Shown here in pieces: positions 34,501 to 42,504 of a DNA stretch of 64,000 nt (position 1 is its first letter; each line of letters begins with the position of its first letter). The position numbers and the translations under genes are program-made. Origin of the DNA: Heliopora coerulea (lineage: Eukaryota > Cnidaria > Anthozoa > Scleralcyonacea > Helioporidae); NCBI GenBank assembly GCA_030142905.1, contig JASJOG010000142.1:644001-708000 (forward strand), in the 5' to 3' direction. The notes under the pieces are model-generated. The model was not told the origin of the DNA. It saw nothing but the letters and a program-made list of their open reading frames with translations, and did no database searches.

Positions 34501-36412
34501 AAATCTTCAAATGAAACAGGATGATTAGTGTCTTGACGGTAAGAGAGAATGCTTGTGAGAGGATTGGAGCCCTTCTTAGCAGTTAAAGGAGAAATTCCCA
34601 TGTGTTAAATTCCCATATTTTTTTTCACGTGTCGAAACTGCGGAGCTAAGTATGTTGGCGAAACTTGCCAACACCTACATACACGTGTCTCAGAACACAT
34701 GGGAATTTCTCCTTTAACTGGTAAGAAGCGTTCCAATCTCAAACGCTTTCACTTTTATTCTCATCAACTGCATGCTTCCTCTTTTCTCATTTGTAACTGT
34801 TATTTTTGACACTGCTCTCCAATTGGTTAATTCTCGACACTTTGTAAATATATATCTTCGCTTTAGCATGTTTATTATTAGTAGAAACTTAGTCGAGCAC
34901 TATTGTAAATGCTGCATTCTGATTGGCTCCACTACTCGCTATCTATTCGTCGATAGATAGCGAGTAGCGAAAATGGCTTCCGCCTCTCGTTTTTGTGAAG
35001 TTTCTGAAGACGAAATAGAATGCTTACTTGAAAGTGCAATCCCAGAGAAGACGAAAAATGTTCTTGGCAAAGTCTGTTTCTACTAAAACAATTAAATTAT
35101 TCGCTCTCGATTTTTATGAGGTGATAGTTGACTCGGGCTTCGCCCTGGTCAACTATCACCTCATAGAAATCACGAGCTCATAATCTAATTGTTAAATAGT
35201 ATCTCTGAAGGTGTTGTGGTGTATACAACGAAACATCAGAATAAATCTTATCATGCCTTTACTTTGCATTTTATGCTGGGCTTTAATAATTCTTGTAAGA
35301 ATATAACTTCCATTTCGATTTTGAATGCTTGACATTCGTTGAGTATTATTTCACACAAGCTGGTACAGCAGATAAAAAAATTGTAAGCGATTATCAAAAC
35401 CATTTTTATCCACTGACCTCTAGAGAAGACTGGATCGAGCATCTCATGTTCAGAAAATGAAGCAGGACGTTAATTGGCGGCCATTGCTAAGGGACCAACT
35501 GTGCGACTTCTGGTCCGTATAGGGTTCTCTGTCCGTGGATGGCGTATTTGTTTTGTTTTTTTTTTATAAAGCTGTCTTTCCACCAATGAAGTCGTTTCAT
35601 TTTGCCATATAGAGGATCAGGAAACATTTTTAAAAGTGCCAGGCTAAAAGATTTACCACGACTTTGGTCCCTTAGTAATGACGCGGGCTTAATTTTCTGG
35701 GGCATTTCAAAGAATAGGAAGTTCGATCCAGTCTTCTGTATAGATCAGTGTTTTTATCCCTGTTGCATAAAAAAATCTTACAAAAACTGGGCTGAAGTAA
35801 CTCAAATAACTTCAGCATCATTCTTGAAGTTCGATAAGACCATTTAATTAAAAAAATATGGCAGTATAGTCTACCAAGACCTCAGTTCTCCCACCAGTCA
35901 CTCCCACCTCCACCATGAATTCCAAAAACTTTTTCTTTAGCTTTTCCTCCCTCATTTCATAATCTCACATTTCCTTTTTCTCTTTCCTAACCGTTAATAT
36001 TTCTGTTCGAGGAGAATTCGTCTTCATTCACAAACAAAGATACGCACTAACTCGATCGCAACGCAACACAAAAGTAAACTCGTGCATCCAGTGATATAAT
36101 TTAAAACAGAAGTCAGTGTCCTTTTCCCCCTCATTTCAAAATTCCACACTTCCTTTTTCTTTTTGCAACCCGGTATATTTCTCTTTACAGACAATTCGCC
36201 TTCATCCACAAACGAAGACACAAGCTGACTCGACCGCAACGCAACACAAAAGTAAACTCGTGAAATCAGGAATACCATTAAAAACTAAAGTAGCTGAACT
36301 AAATATGAAACCTCACCAAATCATCTGCCACGACCATGACAATATGTGGCTTACTGTATGTTGCTATTACGGGCGAAATTATAATTCCTAAAGTCAAAAC
36401 GGTGATAAACAT
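13890..36412 (-). CDS. Membrane-anchored arylsulfatase B-like protein, nucleophile Cys replaced by Ser (gene span)
   Basis: Seven coding exons: 36412-36317, 33237-33078, 30213-30101, 29604-29458, 20521-20308, 17377-17147, 16255-13890. They give about 1108 residues. Residues 1-20 are a signal peptide ([20 protein letters not shown]). Residues 21 to about 517 are an ARSB/I/J-type sulfatase. Metal and active-site residues are in place: Asp30-Asp31, Arg73, Lys123, His125, His213, Asp276-Asn277, Lys298. The residue normally converted to formylglycine is Ser69 in L-S-T-P-S-R. Residues about 518-1064 form a low-complexity tail; a helix at about 1065-1092 anchors the protein, leaving 16 residues inside. 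ARSB-family enzymes remove sulfate from N-acetylgalactosamine 4-sulfate in dermatan/chondroitin; without Cys, SUMF1-type activation is not expected. The exon 4/5 junction is one base out of phase. I infer a pseudo-enzyme, ligand-binding protein or decaying gene. Confidence 0.85.
17147..17377 (-). CDS. Sulfatase coding exon 6
   Basis: Acceptor TCTTGCAG/GG; donor AGAAAG/GTAAGT. It encodes (G)[73 protein letters not shown] holds the metal-binding Asp-Asn, and RGSK the substrate-sulfate-binding Lys. Phases join cleanly to exons 5 and 7. Confidence 0.94.
18310..18545 (+). mobile_element. PLE terminal segment (single arm)
   Basis: A head-like TAGACTTTCCGGGCGGAAAAC is followed by GAGCCCAGCTCAAAATTT and, on the minus strand, a hammerhead-like core: CTGAAGA, hairpin GTTGC/GCAAC, GAAACGTTAG at 18449-18490. 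Nearly the same head and GAGCCCAGCTCAAAAT occur at 41.4 kb, and a related one at 34.05 kb. No coding part is seen. Confidence 0.6.
18576..18999. mobile_element. Non-autonomous hAT-like element with 8-bp target duplication
   Basis: The 408-bp element (18584-18991) opens CAGGGCCGTCGCGAG and closes CTAGCAACGGCCCTG. The flanks are CTCACCTG (18576-18583) and CGCACCTG (18992-18999), an 8-bp duplication with one mismatch. CAGGG-type ends plus 8-bp duplications are the hAT hallmark. There is no transposase inside. Confidence 0.75.
19060..20075 (+). repeat. 110-bp tandem repeat, interrupted
   Basis: Units of about 110 bp (TCTAGTATTTTACTTTGGCT...GGGAAATGGGTTAAAGACTG...TTTCCAGACTAACGACGAAC) run 19060-19290 and resume at 19889-20075. 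The array is split by the SINE pair at 19291-19888. TCTAGTATTTTA is present on both sides of the insert, as a target duplication or because it is part of the unit. A decayed related unit lies near 30455-30540. Confidence 0.8.
19291..19888. mobile_element. Inverted pair of tRNA-cored SINEs
   Basis: A minus-strand tRNA-like core (19340-19415) and a plus-strand core (19725-19805) share GTAGCTCAATGGTTAGAG and GGGTTCGATTCCCGTCAGGGACTC and face outwards with inverted flanks (GCTCAAGCTATTCTCTCAG-like ends, GAACCAGTTCACAAAT on both inner sides). A third partial end lies at 19560-19632. The acceptor ends GAGTC/GACTC pair well, but the anticodon loop begins CC, as in the other copies. Confidence 0.7.
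20308..20522 (-). CDS. Sulfatase coding exon 5
   Basis: Acceptor TTTATTTTAG is followed by T and then TTG GTG TAC AAC. The frame reads [61 protein letters not shown], with donor GCAG/GTGAGA (phase 1). His of QAVH is the catalytic His. A VGNGDD insertion relative to human ARSB (QSVHEPLQVP) lies just after it. NET is an N-glycosylation sequon. Exon 4 ends in phase 0, so the single T leaves a frame conflict at this border. Confidence 0.9.
20861..21157 (+). repeat. (GAAAGA)n purine microsatellite, 5' side of LINE
   Basis: Nearly 300 bp of GAAAGAAAGAGA-type repeat on the plus strand. Open frames here (Arg-Lys-Glu runs, or Phe/Leu/Ser runs on the minus strand) are artefacts. Confidence 0.95.
21345..22355 (+). 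pseudogene. N-terminal region of the RLE LINE ORF
   Basis: A 336-codon frame, mostly charged and polar, beginning [20 protein letters not shown]. It holds one C-x2-C (MCNQCDNTM) but no complete zinc finger. A block [20 protein letters not shown]...[17 protein letters not shown] precedes a frameshift, after which the ORF continues in the 22162-22674 frame ([18 protein letters not shown]). It belongs to the retroelement, not to a host gene. Confidence 0.65.
22675..23600 (+). pseudogene. Reverse transcriptase of the RLE LINE
   Basis: Across three frames: [131 protein letters not shown]...YK, QRGAREG..GC.DNLL and the Asp of [10 protein letters not shown] are hallmarks of the R2/R4-like RT clade. 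Motif C is FIDDL. A TAA interrupts the RPI block (22970-22972) and frames shift repeatedly. Confidence 0.8.
23609..25090 (+). pseudogene. C-terminal CCHC finger and restriction-like endonuclease of the RLE LINE
   Basis: An RT-thumb part ([53 protein letters not shown]) is followed, after a break near 24380, by [18 protein letters not shown] (CCHC), [17 protein letters not shown], and a nuclease with [20 protein letters not shown] plus [13 protein letters not shown]. The order CCHC, RHN, RPD...E...KY is the R4/Dong/Hero-type nuclease arrangement. The nuclease frame itself (24428-25090) is open. Confidence 0.82.
25198..25437 (+). repeat. (GAAGG)n/(GAAA)n purine microsatellite, 3' side of LINE
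   Basis: About 240 bp of GAAGGAAG and GAAAGAAAG units on the plus strand, starting immediately after the LINE 3'UTR (TTAAATAAGAAAGAGAAAGAG). It is on the same strand as, and similar to, the tract at the LINE 5' side. Confidence 0.95.
25440..26400. other. No gene recognised
   Basis: Intronic DNA of the sulfatase gene. Short frames at 25770-26267 on both strands have no family resemblance. Confidence 0.4.
26481..26526 (-). ncRNA. Hammerhead-like core in outer PLE left arm
   Basis: On the minus strand: GACT, CTGAAGA, TAATC, helix II ACGGC/GCCGT with loop TGAG, C-GAAA, then CGTC and AGTC. GACT/AGTC pair as helix I. The core obeys CUGANGA...GAAA with GUC at the cleavage position. There is no intramolecular helix III; the bases after GAA are the palindrome ACGT. 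The right-arm counterpart near 28728-28768 has CAAAAC instead of CGAAAC. Confidence 0.6.
26800..26950 (-). mobile_element. tRNA-cored SINE fragment
   Basis: Minus-strand TGATGACCGG... and the reverse of CAGAAAAACGATTTCTGAGCCCCAGACGGGGATC match the 6.06 and 41.1 kb SINE copies, including the flank GATAGATGAACTTTCGTCAAG. The tRNA A-box part is degenerate. Confidence 0.55.
26980..27302 (+). pseudogene. GIY-YIG endonuclease of the outer PLE
   Basis: The frame reads [83 protein letters not shown] and stops. IYKIKC...[14 protein letters not shown] is the PLE GIY-YIG signature with CxxC. The RT upstream is absent, so the copy is heavily 5' deleted. Confidence 0.85.
27524..27565 (-). ncRNA. Hammerhead-like core, left arm of inner PLE
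   Basis: On the minus strand: GTTTTCT, CTGACGA, helix II ACGGCTTTCGCTC region, GAAACGTT, AGAAAAC. GTTTTCT and AGAAAAC are exact complements (7-bp helix I). Confidence 0.6.
27847..28440 (-). pseudogene. PLE RT-tail and GIY-YIG domain, open frame without ATG
   Basis: A continuous frame of about 195 codons on the minus strand reads [95 protein letters not shown], ending at TAA (27847-27849). FRR.K.IRD.LV, the CxRCxTC cluster and [23 protein letters not shown] are features of EN+ PLEs. The catalytic-type Tyr, Gly and Arg are retained, but the RT domain is missing. Confidence 0.87.
28500..28585. repeat. (CA)n(TA)n microsatellite
   Basis: CA repeat followed by TA repeat, mirrored by the TA/TG run at 27588-27634 in the opposite arm of the inner PLE. 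Confidence 0.95.
28606..28647 (+). ncRNA. Hammerhead-like core, right arm of inner PLE
   Basis: GTTTTCT (28606-28612), CTGACGA (28613-28619), helix II GGGC/GCTC, GAAA (28633-28636), CGTT, AGAAAAC (28641-28647). Helix I is 7 perfect pairs and the core fits CUGANGA/GAAA. No helix III hairpin; ACGT is self-complementary, so helix III could form only between two molecules. Confidence 0.65.
29125..29400. mobile_element. Foldback MITE, copy 1
   Basis: Contains AAAATAGCTTTCGTGTCTCTG and ATGATAGAAAC, with GTTTCTATCACAGCACAGGGA in inverse order further on, so the outer parts fold back. GGCTAAGCTTCGTGTTTCCATTAGGCATTTTTCCGG and the other blocks recur at 36580-36895. Confidence 0.65.
29458..29604 (-). 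CDS. Sulfatase coding exon 4
   Basis: Acceptor TTTTATGCAG then TGGCATTTGGG; donor CTTCAG/GTAACT (phase 0). It encodes [49 protein letters not shown]. The catalytic His is in WHLG, and RGFDSFFG is the usual sulfatase block. The next recognised exon begins with one surplus base (see 20308-20522). Confidence 0.92.
30101..30213 (-). CDS. Sulfatase coding exon 3
   Basis: Acceptor GCACTGAAG/GT; donor GGAAAG/GTAAGG. It encodes (G)[37 protein letters not shown], matching the ARSB segment that ends at the catalytic Lys of VGK-WH. The 2-nt start completes the Gly split from exon 2, so the frame is intact. It had no ATG and was found from splice borders. Confidence 0.9.
30536..30944. mobile_element. 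MITE with AACATTTG-rich interior
   Basis: TAAAGGCCCGTTT (30536-30548) is mirrored by AAACGGGCCTTTA (30932-30944). The 409-bp interior repeats ATGTTGAA/CAACATTTG words many times. A second, smaller element at 54957-55144 has similar GGCCCGTTTACAC ends. Confidence 0.75.
30990..32105. other. No gene recognised (intron 2 of sulfatase)
   Basis: AT-rich intronic sequence. Short frames only, without exon-like borders. Confidence 0.4.
32114..32198. repeat. Hairpin-forming inverted repeat
   Basis: TATCAGACCGGGATCTTG and GTACGGACCGAGC are mirrored by GCTCGGTCCGTATTTACAAG and CCGGTCTGATA around ACTCCA. A separate perfect 24-bp palindrome, CCGTAATGG/ACCGGTCC..., lies at 32678-32702. Both look like decayed small elements. 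Confidence 0.6.
33078..33237 (-). CDS. Sulfatase coding exon 2 (signature exon)
   Basis: Acceptor TTCTATCTAG then GGCTGGGATGAT; donor CTCG/GTAAGTT (phase 1). It encodes [50 protein letters not shown]. The PROSITE-type sulfatase signature (C/S)-x-P-x-R is present as S-T-P-S-R. The Ser codon is TCC at 33127-33129; a Cys codon (TGC/TGT) would need a C-to-G change plus T or C in third place. Everything else around the signature is canonical for ARSB relatives. Confidence 0.93.
34371..34601 (-). pseudogene. PLE C-terminal tail, inverted copy
   Basis: [49 protein letters not shown] is the C-terminal region after a GIY-YIG domain (LL.SK..PSLN). It is the mirror of the plus-strand fragment just to its right, so the insertion carries two 3' ends pointing away from a common centre. 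Confidence 0.6.
34624..34745 (+). pseudogene. GIY-YIG fragment of the PLE
   Basis: [37 protein letters not shown]: the CxxC and YVGET...R..EH parts of a PLE nuclease, then a switch to arm sequence. No RT is present. Confidence 0.75.
34872..35200. mobile_element. MITE with internal hairpin, copy 2
   Basis: Reverse-complement copy of 6519-6842: TAGTAGAAACTTAGTCGAGCAC at one end, then CTATCTATTCGTCGATAGATAG, GGTGATAGTTGACTCGGGCTT and its mirror at the other. It interrupts the PLE arm between GCATGTTTATTA and AGTATCTCTGAAG, which are contiguous in the opposite arm, so it inserted after the PLE. Confidence 0.85.
36317..36412 (-). CDS. Sulfatase coding exon 1
   Basis: Begins at the ATG at 36412 (signal peptide MFITVLTLG...) and ends [12 protein letters not shown], followed by GTGAGG. 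VADDL carries the metal-binding Asp pair. A strong acceptor (branch-like CTGAC, pyrimidine tract, TTTTTAG) ends at 36430, with 17 nt before the ATG and an in-frame stop further up. The first exon is therefore probably a 5'UTR exon upstream. The splice phase (0) fits exon 2 exactly. Confidence 0.85.
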
Positions 36413-36429
36413 ACTGAACGTGACTGTTC

Positions 36430-36431
36430 CT
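36430..36431 (-). promoter_or_regulatory. Splice acceptor upstream of sulfatase start
   Basis: GACTGAC plus a 20-nt pyrimidine tract ending TTTTTAG precedes the ATG by 17 nt. It implies an upstream 5'UTR exon that I could not locate; the promoter is therefore further right on the plus coordinate. Confidence 0.6.
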
Positions 36432-36579
36432 AAAAATATGAAGAAAGAAAAAAGTCAGTCAACAAATTCAAAAAGGATGTCCAATTCAGCTTATGTATAC
36501 GAAGTTCTTTGGTCATTTGAAATTATATTTATATTTATGAAAGAACACGCGTCCTACGCACGCTCTGATTGTGACCAGC

Positions 36580-36895
36580 CATATTTTCTTTCCGAGTACA
36601 GAGGCACGCTGACGCCATTTTCATTTTGTATTAGAGTACAGATACATGGATGATGTCACAAATATTCGAAAAAAAACCTTGGTTATTTTATAAAACAAAC
36701 AGATAATAGCTTCCGTGTCTCTGTACTGTGATAGAAACACGAAAGACGGCATTTTAACTGGTAAAAACACCAAAAAACACTCGGCTAGGCCTCGTGTTTC
36801 CACCGGGCACTTTTCCGGCTGAAACAAAATCATTCATGTTTCCATCACAGCACAGAGACACGAAAGCTATTTTCTATCTGTTAACTAAAAGAAGC
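36580..36895. mobile_element. Foldback MITE, copy 2
   Basis: Shares TTGGTTATTTTATAAAACAAA, TAGCTTCCGTGTCTCTGTACTGTGATAGAAAC, CCTCGTGTTTCCACCGGGCA and CATCACAGCACAGAGACACGAAAGC with 29125-29400. The outer blocks are mutually inverted. Confidence 0.65.
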
Positions 36896-37138
36896 ACAAA
36901 ACTGTAAGACTCTCTTCACTCTAAAACGTCTTCAGTCGTGATCACGTGATTTTTTTCCATTTTCGAGTTTTCATTAAAATATCAGTTCTGTGGAACTAGC
37001 TGAATGTTAATGTTATACAATATATTACAATCAAATAAATTGGCTTAAATTTGTAAATAAATAAACAGCGAAACTAATTTAATTTTTCTCATCAACTGAA
37101 AGCGGGTGGAATCTGACGCCTTTCTCTAATTCGATTCG

Positions 37139-37139
<1 letters not shown>

Positions 37140-37180
<41 letters not shown>

Positions 37181-37228
37181 TAATATATATAATATATATA
37201 TATAAGATATATATAATATATATATAAG

Positions 37229-37280
<52 letters not shown>
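37140..37280. repeat. (TA)n microsatellite
   Basis: About 140 bp of TA with AATATATA and AGATATATA interruptions. The Tyr/Ile open frames on the minus strand are artefacts. Confidence 0.95.
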
Positions 37281-37283
<3 letters not shown>

Positions 37284-37560
37284 TTCACCCAAGTACATAA
37301 TCCCTTATAACTACTTAATATCAGAAGCATAAAAGACGTAGTCTGTGTTGATATGGAGAAAACTAGTTAGTTTCGAAATAAAAAGTACCATCATCCTACA
37401 GGCTGCTCCCGGCTTGGCCTTCTAGCTAAGTTAGTAGAGAGTTGGACTAGTATCCCGGCCGCGATCAAGTAGAGTTTTTCTCTACTTACCGAGGATGGGT
37501 CCGTTCACTCGGAGTAGCGCTAATATCCTTGTTCTTCACCAAAGTACATATCCCTTATAA

Positions 37561-37566
<6 letters not shown>
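37281..37566 (+). repeat. Direct repeat flanking a 200-bp unit
   Basis: TTCTTCACCCAAGTACATAA...CCCTTATAACTA at 37281-37313 recurs at 37529-37562 (TTCTTCACCAAAGTACATAT...). The sequence between (GGCTTGGCCTTCTAGCTAAG..., CTCTACTTACCGAGG) is GC-richer and could be a small SINE; each copy of the repeat adjoins a microsatellite. Confidence 0.55.
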
Positions 37567-37727
<161 letters not shown>

Positions 37728-37799
37728 CACGTATATCTATTTATATATGTATACGTGTACATGTATCCATGAGTATATTGGATACTCGTAAACTTTTCA

Positions 37800-40700
37800 C
37801 CTTATCAACCATTTAACATTTTCAGATCTTTGTTGATAATAATCACACGTCCCTGATGGGAGCCAAAGATTGTCAAGCTCAACAGTTTCTTTTAATTTTG
37901 CCAAATAAACATTTTCAAGTTCCTTCGAACAATTATCTGACCTACGAGTTCTGTACAAAGCCCTAGAAACTCAATACAACCAAATTCAGTCTGTTTTTTC
38001 CCCCGTTCCTTTTAACTTAACTGTAGCAATTTCCCAATTTATTTTGGGTTTACAAGTTTGCCACAGTTTTGAAATTCTTACACATATTAGAAGATAATCA
38101 GGTTGAATATTTTTTTGTCTTTTATTTTTTAGCCTTTTTTTTAACTTCATGAGCTCGCTAATGCTTTTATTAAAATTTCATAAGCCCTTCAACATTCTTC
38201 GGCTTTTCTAATATTTTTCTTAAATTAAACTGTTTCAAAAAAAGACTAATACTGTCTATGTTAAAAATAGCAATTGCACATTCATATTTGACAAAATATA
38301 AAAATGAGCACTTAAGACCAGACAGCTATTCATGAGCAATATTCGATCACTTTCGACACGAAATTAAATAAAAATTTCTCTATTATAATTATTTCTGTGA
38401 GATTTCCCTTCGTCTTCTGCAGCTGAGGTGTTTTCCTCATTCCTATGAAGACCTATTGTTTTAATAATGAATAATTAAATAGAAATAATTTTCCCTATTT
38501 GTGTTGGTGTATATCAATAACAAATCCAAAATCAAACACTTTCTACGGTTCTTTCTTTTTAAGAAATTAGCAAGAAATTACTTGGTTCTATAAATATCAC
38601 AGTCGAGAAGGAAAACATTTACTTGTAAGCGAGCGACGTTAAGGGATCGAAGTAGCTCCTACCTAATCATTACAGCGGTTATAAAGTCAATGAGAAACCA
38701 TTTAAGAAACTGCTACATTTAATCGTTAATATATCCAACTGATCAAAAACATCTATTTATTTCTTTTTTGTAGTAAAATCGTTTCGGTTCATCGCTAGAA
38801 TGAGCATAAAGCTTAAACTGTTGGGAAGAATACGTGCATTTTCGTTGACAAGCAAATGCAACTGCATTCAGCGGCAAAGAAGTTATCGATTCATTTCAAA
38901 CGCAATTTACCTTCGAAATGCTTCTTCATATTTGTACAGTGGCCAAAGGATCATGTAATCACATTTCTGTTAAGGCATCATAACGAGGAAGTCGTCTTCA
39001 GGATCCTGCGTGTTCACCGTGTTGCGCCCTTCAAATGCATGAAGCCGTTAAGATCCTGTGAGTTGAGCCAACGTAAGTATAAGAATGAAGCGACAGGTTG
39101 TTCCTTATAAGGTGCCAAGATAACAGGTCTTTTTAAGGGCGGTAAACTTTTACAAAAATATACCATCTGAAATCAAAATTTGAAAGAAAAAGATTGAAAT
39201 TATTTAAATATTTTCCAAGCTTAACCTAGCGGACGTGTTGTATTTGTTAGTTTTTATATGTTTTAAGAAATTAAAAAAAAAATTTCTTCACAGAATTACA
39301 GCACAGCTGACGTAGTACTTGTCGGTCTCTGGTCGGCTGTGGTTAAAATTTTAGCCAGACGAGACCACGTATTACTGATGACGAAGTGAATCGTGTTTAT
39401 AGTGCAAGAAGTCGAAGATTATTTATATTCAGGTGAAAAATGAGTGCTAAAGTCAGAAAAATTGCTCAAAAGGTGGTACAGGATTGGCGGGAAAATACAT
39501 GCATATAATTCCGAATTATTGGATCTAGTTTGAAAACGAAAGGTTTAAAATTAAGCTGCTGTTCAATGAATTCAAAGTTTATATTCCAGGCATTGTTTCA
39601 GGTTAATTCTTCGTCTGCTTCAGTGGTTACAGCACAAAGGACACGTCTTCAATATTCTGTCCTTGAAGAAGCCACGAAGCGTTCAGTTGCTATCAAAGAC
39701 TAACACAACCCACCAGTAAAACTCTACCAGAGCATCATTGGAGCGTTACGGAAAACATGTCTTGCCTGAAAGTTAGCAACCAGTTGATGTCAACTGATCC
39801 ATAACGTATAAAACTTTAACATACAAAGACGTTCGTGAATATGAAAAGTATTGTGTTTCGACATAGAAGTTCGCACGGTTCTATCTCTACAAATGATATA
39901 ATTTCAAAGTATTTAAACATGACCATTCTGATGTAATTAATTATAAGCTAAAGTAAGGCAATGCCTTAGCTAGCTACACCCTCATGATATCTATCGGCAT
40001 ATCAAATTTATTCACCCGAAGAGTTATTGTTTCGGATGCGATGATTACGGAAGAAACCGCAGTTTGAACAAATGTTCATACTGGCTTGCTACTGAAGCAA
40101 AAGAGTGTGAAAATATATTACACTTATCTGTAGAATTCAGCGATTAAATTTCCAACGAAAGTAAAGCATTAAAACAATGGCTTTCACGTGAACTAGAGCT
40201 GTATCTGCTCTCCGTGGTCAGTGGTCTATACGTCAAAGATGGTAAACTGGATAAAACGTTGGTAAAATTGTTGTAATTACAGTGTGTATCAAGTTACACT
40301 TAAATGTGGCAAAGATAAGCAAAGGAAAGAAATTATTTTCCACGGGAAATTCAGAAAGCTATCGATTAAAGTAACAACACTACAATTACCTGGAGAAGCC
40401 AGATCACTTGAACAAAACAGACTACGAAATACTGTACCAAAACAAAGGCAAAAAGGTCAAGAGAAAAGTGACATGGAAAATGGTCAATGCTGAGAGAACT
40501 CCGAGTGATAAGACGTCTCTAATTTAACTGGCAAAATTGGTAGGCTGGTATGAAGCTGGGAAAACGTTTCACGCTTTATGGTGAAAGAAAAGAGTTTATG
40601 AGGGAACGAACTTGCCCAAAGATCTTGAGTACACAACCAGTTATCGGAAAATAACGGAGACATAGGTTGATATGTTAATCTTGAAAGAAACTTGAAACTG

Positions 40701-41070
40701 AAAGTCTGCAGCTATACCTGTGAGCATTCGAATTCTTAACCAACCTTGTCACTTTCGACTTTTTCAGCGGGCCGCTAGCTTCCACATGATTGAATAGTTC
40801 TCTCGAGATTACGCAAGCTACAGTTTCAGAGTGGAGCTAAAAGTATATCACGGAATGTTTGCACGAAACTTACGCAACAATATAGCTAAAACGTATCAGG
40901 CCTGCGCATCACACGACTTTGTTTTTCATGAAAACGTTTAACGTGTAACTCAATGTGCAAGAGTACCTTAAGTGACAAATTATAACGAGCCTACATTTCA
41001 AGGAAAAGCCTATTCACTTTTGGATGGACCCGATACTCGAAGTTCATTTGCTTTATATGTATAAACAATA
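37800..41070. other. Gene-free stretch, possibly one decayed element
   Basis: No recognisable protein. Between 39300 and 40700 there are many short frames with a coding-like base mix (for example 40284-40493, with CGKDKQRKEIIFHGKF), broken by stops. It could be an old transposon or retroelement, but I cannot name a family. Confidence 0.35.
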
Positions 41071-41079
41071 ATAAATACT

Positions 41080-41300
41080 AGAATGATAGTTAAACCCTCG
41101 TCAAGCTCTAGCGTCAGAAAAACGATTTCTGAGCCAACATCAAGCTCAACATCTGAGTCTTGGTAGCTCAATGGTTAGAGCGTCTCACCGGTCATCAGAA
41201 GGTTCCAGGTTCTATCCCCGTCTGGGGCTCAGAAATCGTTTTCTTAAGATAGAGCTCGACGAACGTTCAACTATCATTCAAGATATCTCCAAGCTCCCAC
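41080..41300 (+). mobile_element. tRNA-cored foldback SINE
   Basis: Core GGTAGCTCAATGGTTAGAGCG...TCTGGGGCTC (41158-41232), bracketed by inverted flanks: GAATGATAGTT...CTCGTCAAGCTCTAG...AACGATTTCTGAGC mirrored by GCTCAGAAATCGTTTTCT...TAGAGCTCGACGAAC...AACTATCATTC. The B box is degenerate (GGTTCTATCCC). Confidence 0.7.
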
Positions 41301-41390
41301 ATTTCCCAAATAAATAGTCAATACTCAACCGCGACATGCGCATAGGATTTGTATCCTTGCTGTATTACTGATTACTCTGCAATCGAAAGA

Positions 41391-41687
41391 GTACAAAGTA
41401 TTTTCACTAAAGATTTACCGGGCGGAAATCTTAGACGTAAAATGAAGATAAGAGCCCAGCTCAAAATTCGGAGATGTAATGTCATCATTCAGGAATAGAC
41501 AAAAACACACGAATAAAGTTTAATAGAAGTTCACTGACGTTTTGTTGCCGAAATGTTGCGCGTCGGCAACGAAACGTCAGTGAACTTCTATTAAACTTTA
41601 TTCGTGTGTTTTTGTCTATTCCTGAATGATGACATTACATCTCCGAGTTTTGAGCTGAGCTCTTATCTTCATTTTACGTACAAAGTG
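41391..41687. mobile_element. Palindromic PLE relic with 9-bp target duplication
   Basis: GTACAAAGT flanks the element (41391-41399, 41679-41687). A 35-nt head (ATTTTCACTAAAGATTTACC...) precedes two arms of about 117 bp (41435-41551 and 41563-41679) that are near-perfect reverse complements around AATGTTGCGCG. Each arm ends in GGCAACGAAACGTCAGTGAAC. No coding sequence. Confidence 0.85.
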
Positions 41688-42164
41688 TTTTATTTTAGAA
41701 ATTGAAAAGATTATAAGCCAACCAGCAAAAATAGTCACAATATACTGCAACTTAAAATGCGTCATCCAATTTAATGGTCTGCATCCACGTGCTAAGTCTA
41801 CGGTGGTATCCGGGCATAAGTTTGAAGGAATATCCAAGTTTCTATTCGTTACAAGGCTAAAGTGTTTGACTGATTTGACTTCGTACAATACAAAGAGCTG
41901 AACAACATAAGAATGAAACGAGATATTGCAAGACTGTGAACACCGATCTTTCTCACTGTAATTACCCTTTTAAAGAAGCCAAAAATTATTTTGACCGTAC
42001 CAGCACTTTATGGCTAACACAGCAAACTTGGCAAAATTACTGGTAGTGGTGAGGAACATAAGAGATAATTTAGTAACTGACCGGACAATAAATACACCTG
42101 ACAGCGATACAAAAGGAGTAATGTGTAGGGAGTTGTTCATCTAATAAAAACAGTGAAATGGTTG

Positions 42165-42500
42165 TGTACTGCAAAAAAAAAAAGTGTGTAAGCGGGAAGC
42201 AAACGTTTCGAGCGAAGGCCCTTCGTCGGAGTGAAACGTAAAAGTGAAGTGAAAATTAAGTGAGGTTTTTATGTGTAGTGTAGTCCCCCACCACACTCCT
42301 CTCCTACCAGTTTGCTTATGGACAGTTAAAATACCAATTGATTTTCCCTAGTTAGATCTCATTATTTTGCTATGGATCTTCGCAGTTGATTGGTTATTTT
42401 GTTGTCACATGATTGTAGTACACAAAAACCTCGCTTAGTTTTGATTTCACTTTTACGTTTCACTCCGACGAAGGGTTTTCGCTCGTACACAACCCTTTGG
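42165..42500. mobile_element. PLE-like relic with inverted arms
   Basis: AACGTTTCGAGCGAAGGCCC...GAGTGAAACGTAAAAGTGA (42200-42256) is mirrored by TCACTTTTACGTTTCACTCCGACGAAGGGTTTTCGCTCG (42449-42487). The centre is about 190 bp without coding. The CGACGAAGGG...TCGAAACG word matches the inner PLE at 28.6 kb. Confidence 0.65.
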
Positions 42501-42504
42501 CTGC

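Larger units (their letters stand above)
34031..35314 (+). mobile_element. Penelope-like element with 13-bp target duplication
   Basis: TATAACTTCCATT is at 34031-34043 and 35302-35314. A head of about 36 nt (AGTCGAAGGTTCGCCTGGCGG...) follows, then inverted arms: 34080-34330 mirrored by 34745-34875 plus 35200-35300. The centre holds two inverted 3' coding pieces (CACATGGGAATTTCTCCTTTAACTG in both directions at about 34564-34606 and 34697-34722). A MITE (34872-35200) is inserted in the right arm. Confidence 0.85.

Noticed and set aside
41435..41679. Bidirectional transcription terminator or attenuator
   Set aside because: The perfect inverted repeat has a target duplication and relatives elsewhere, so it is a mobile-element relic.
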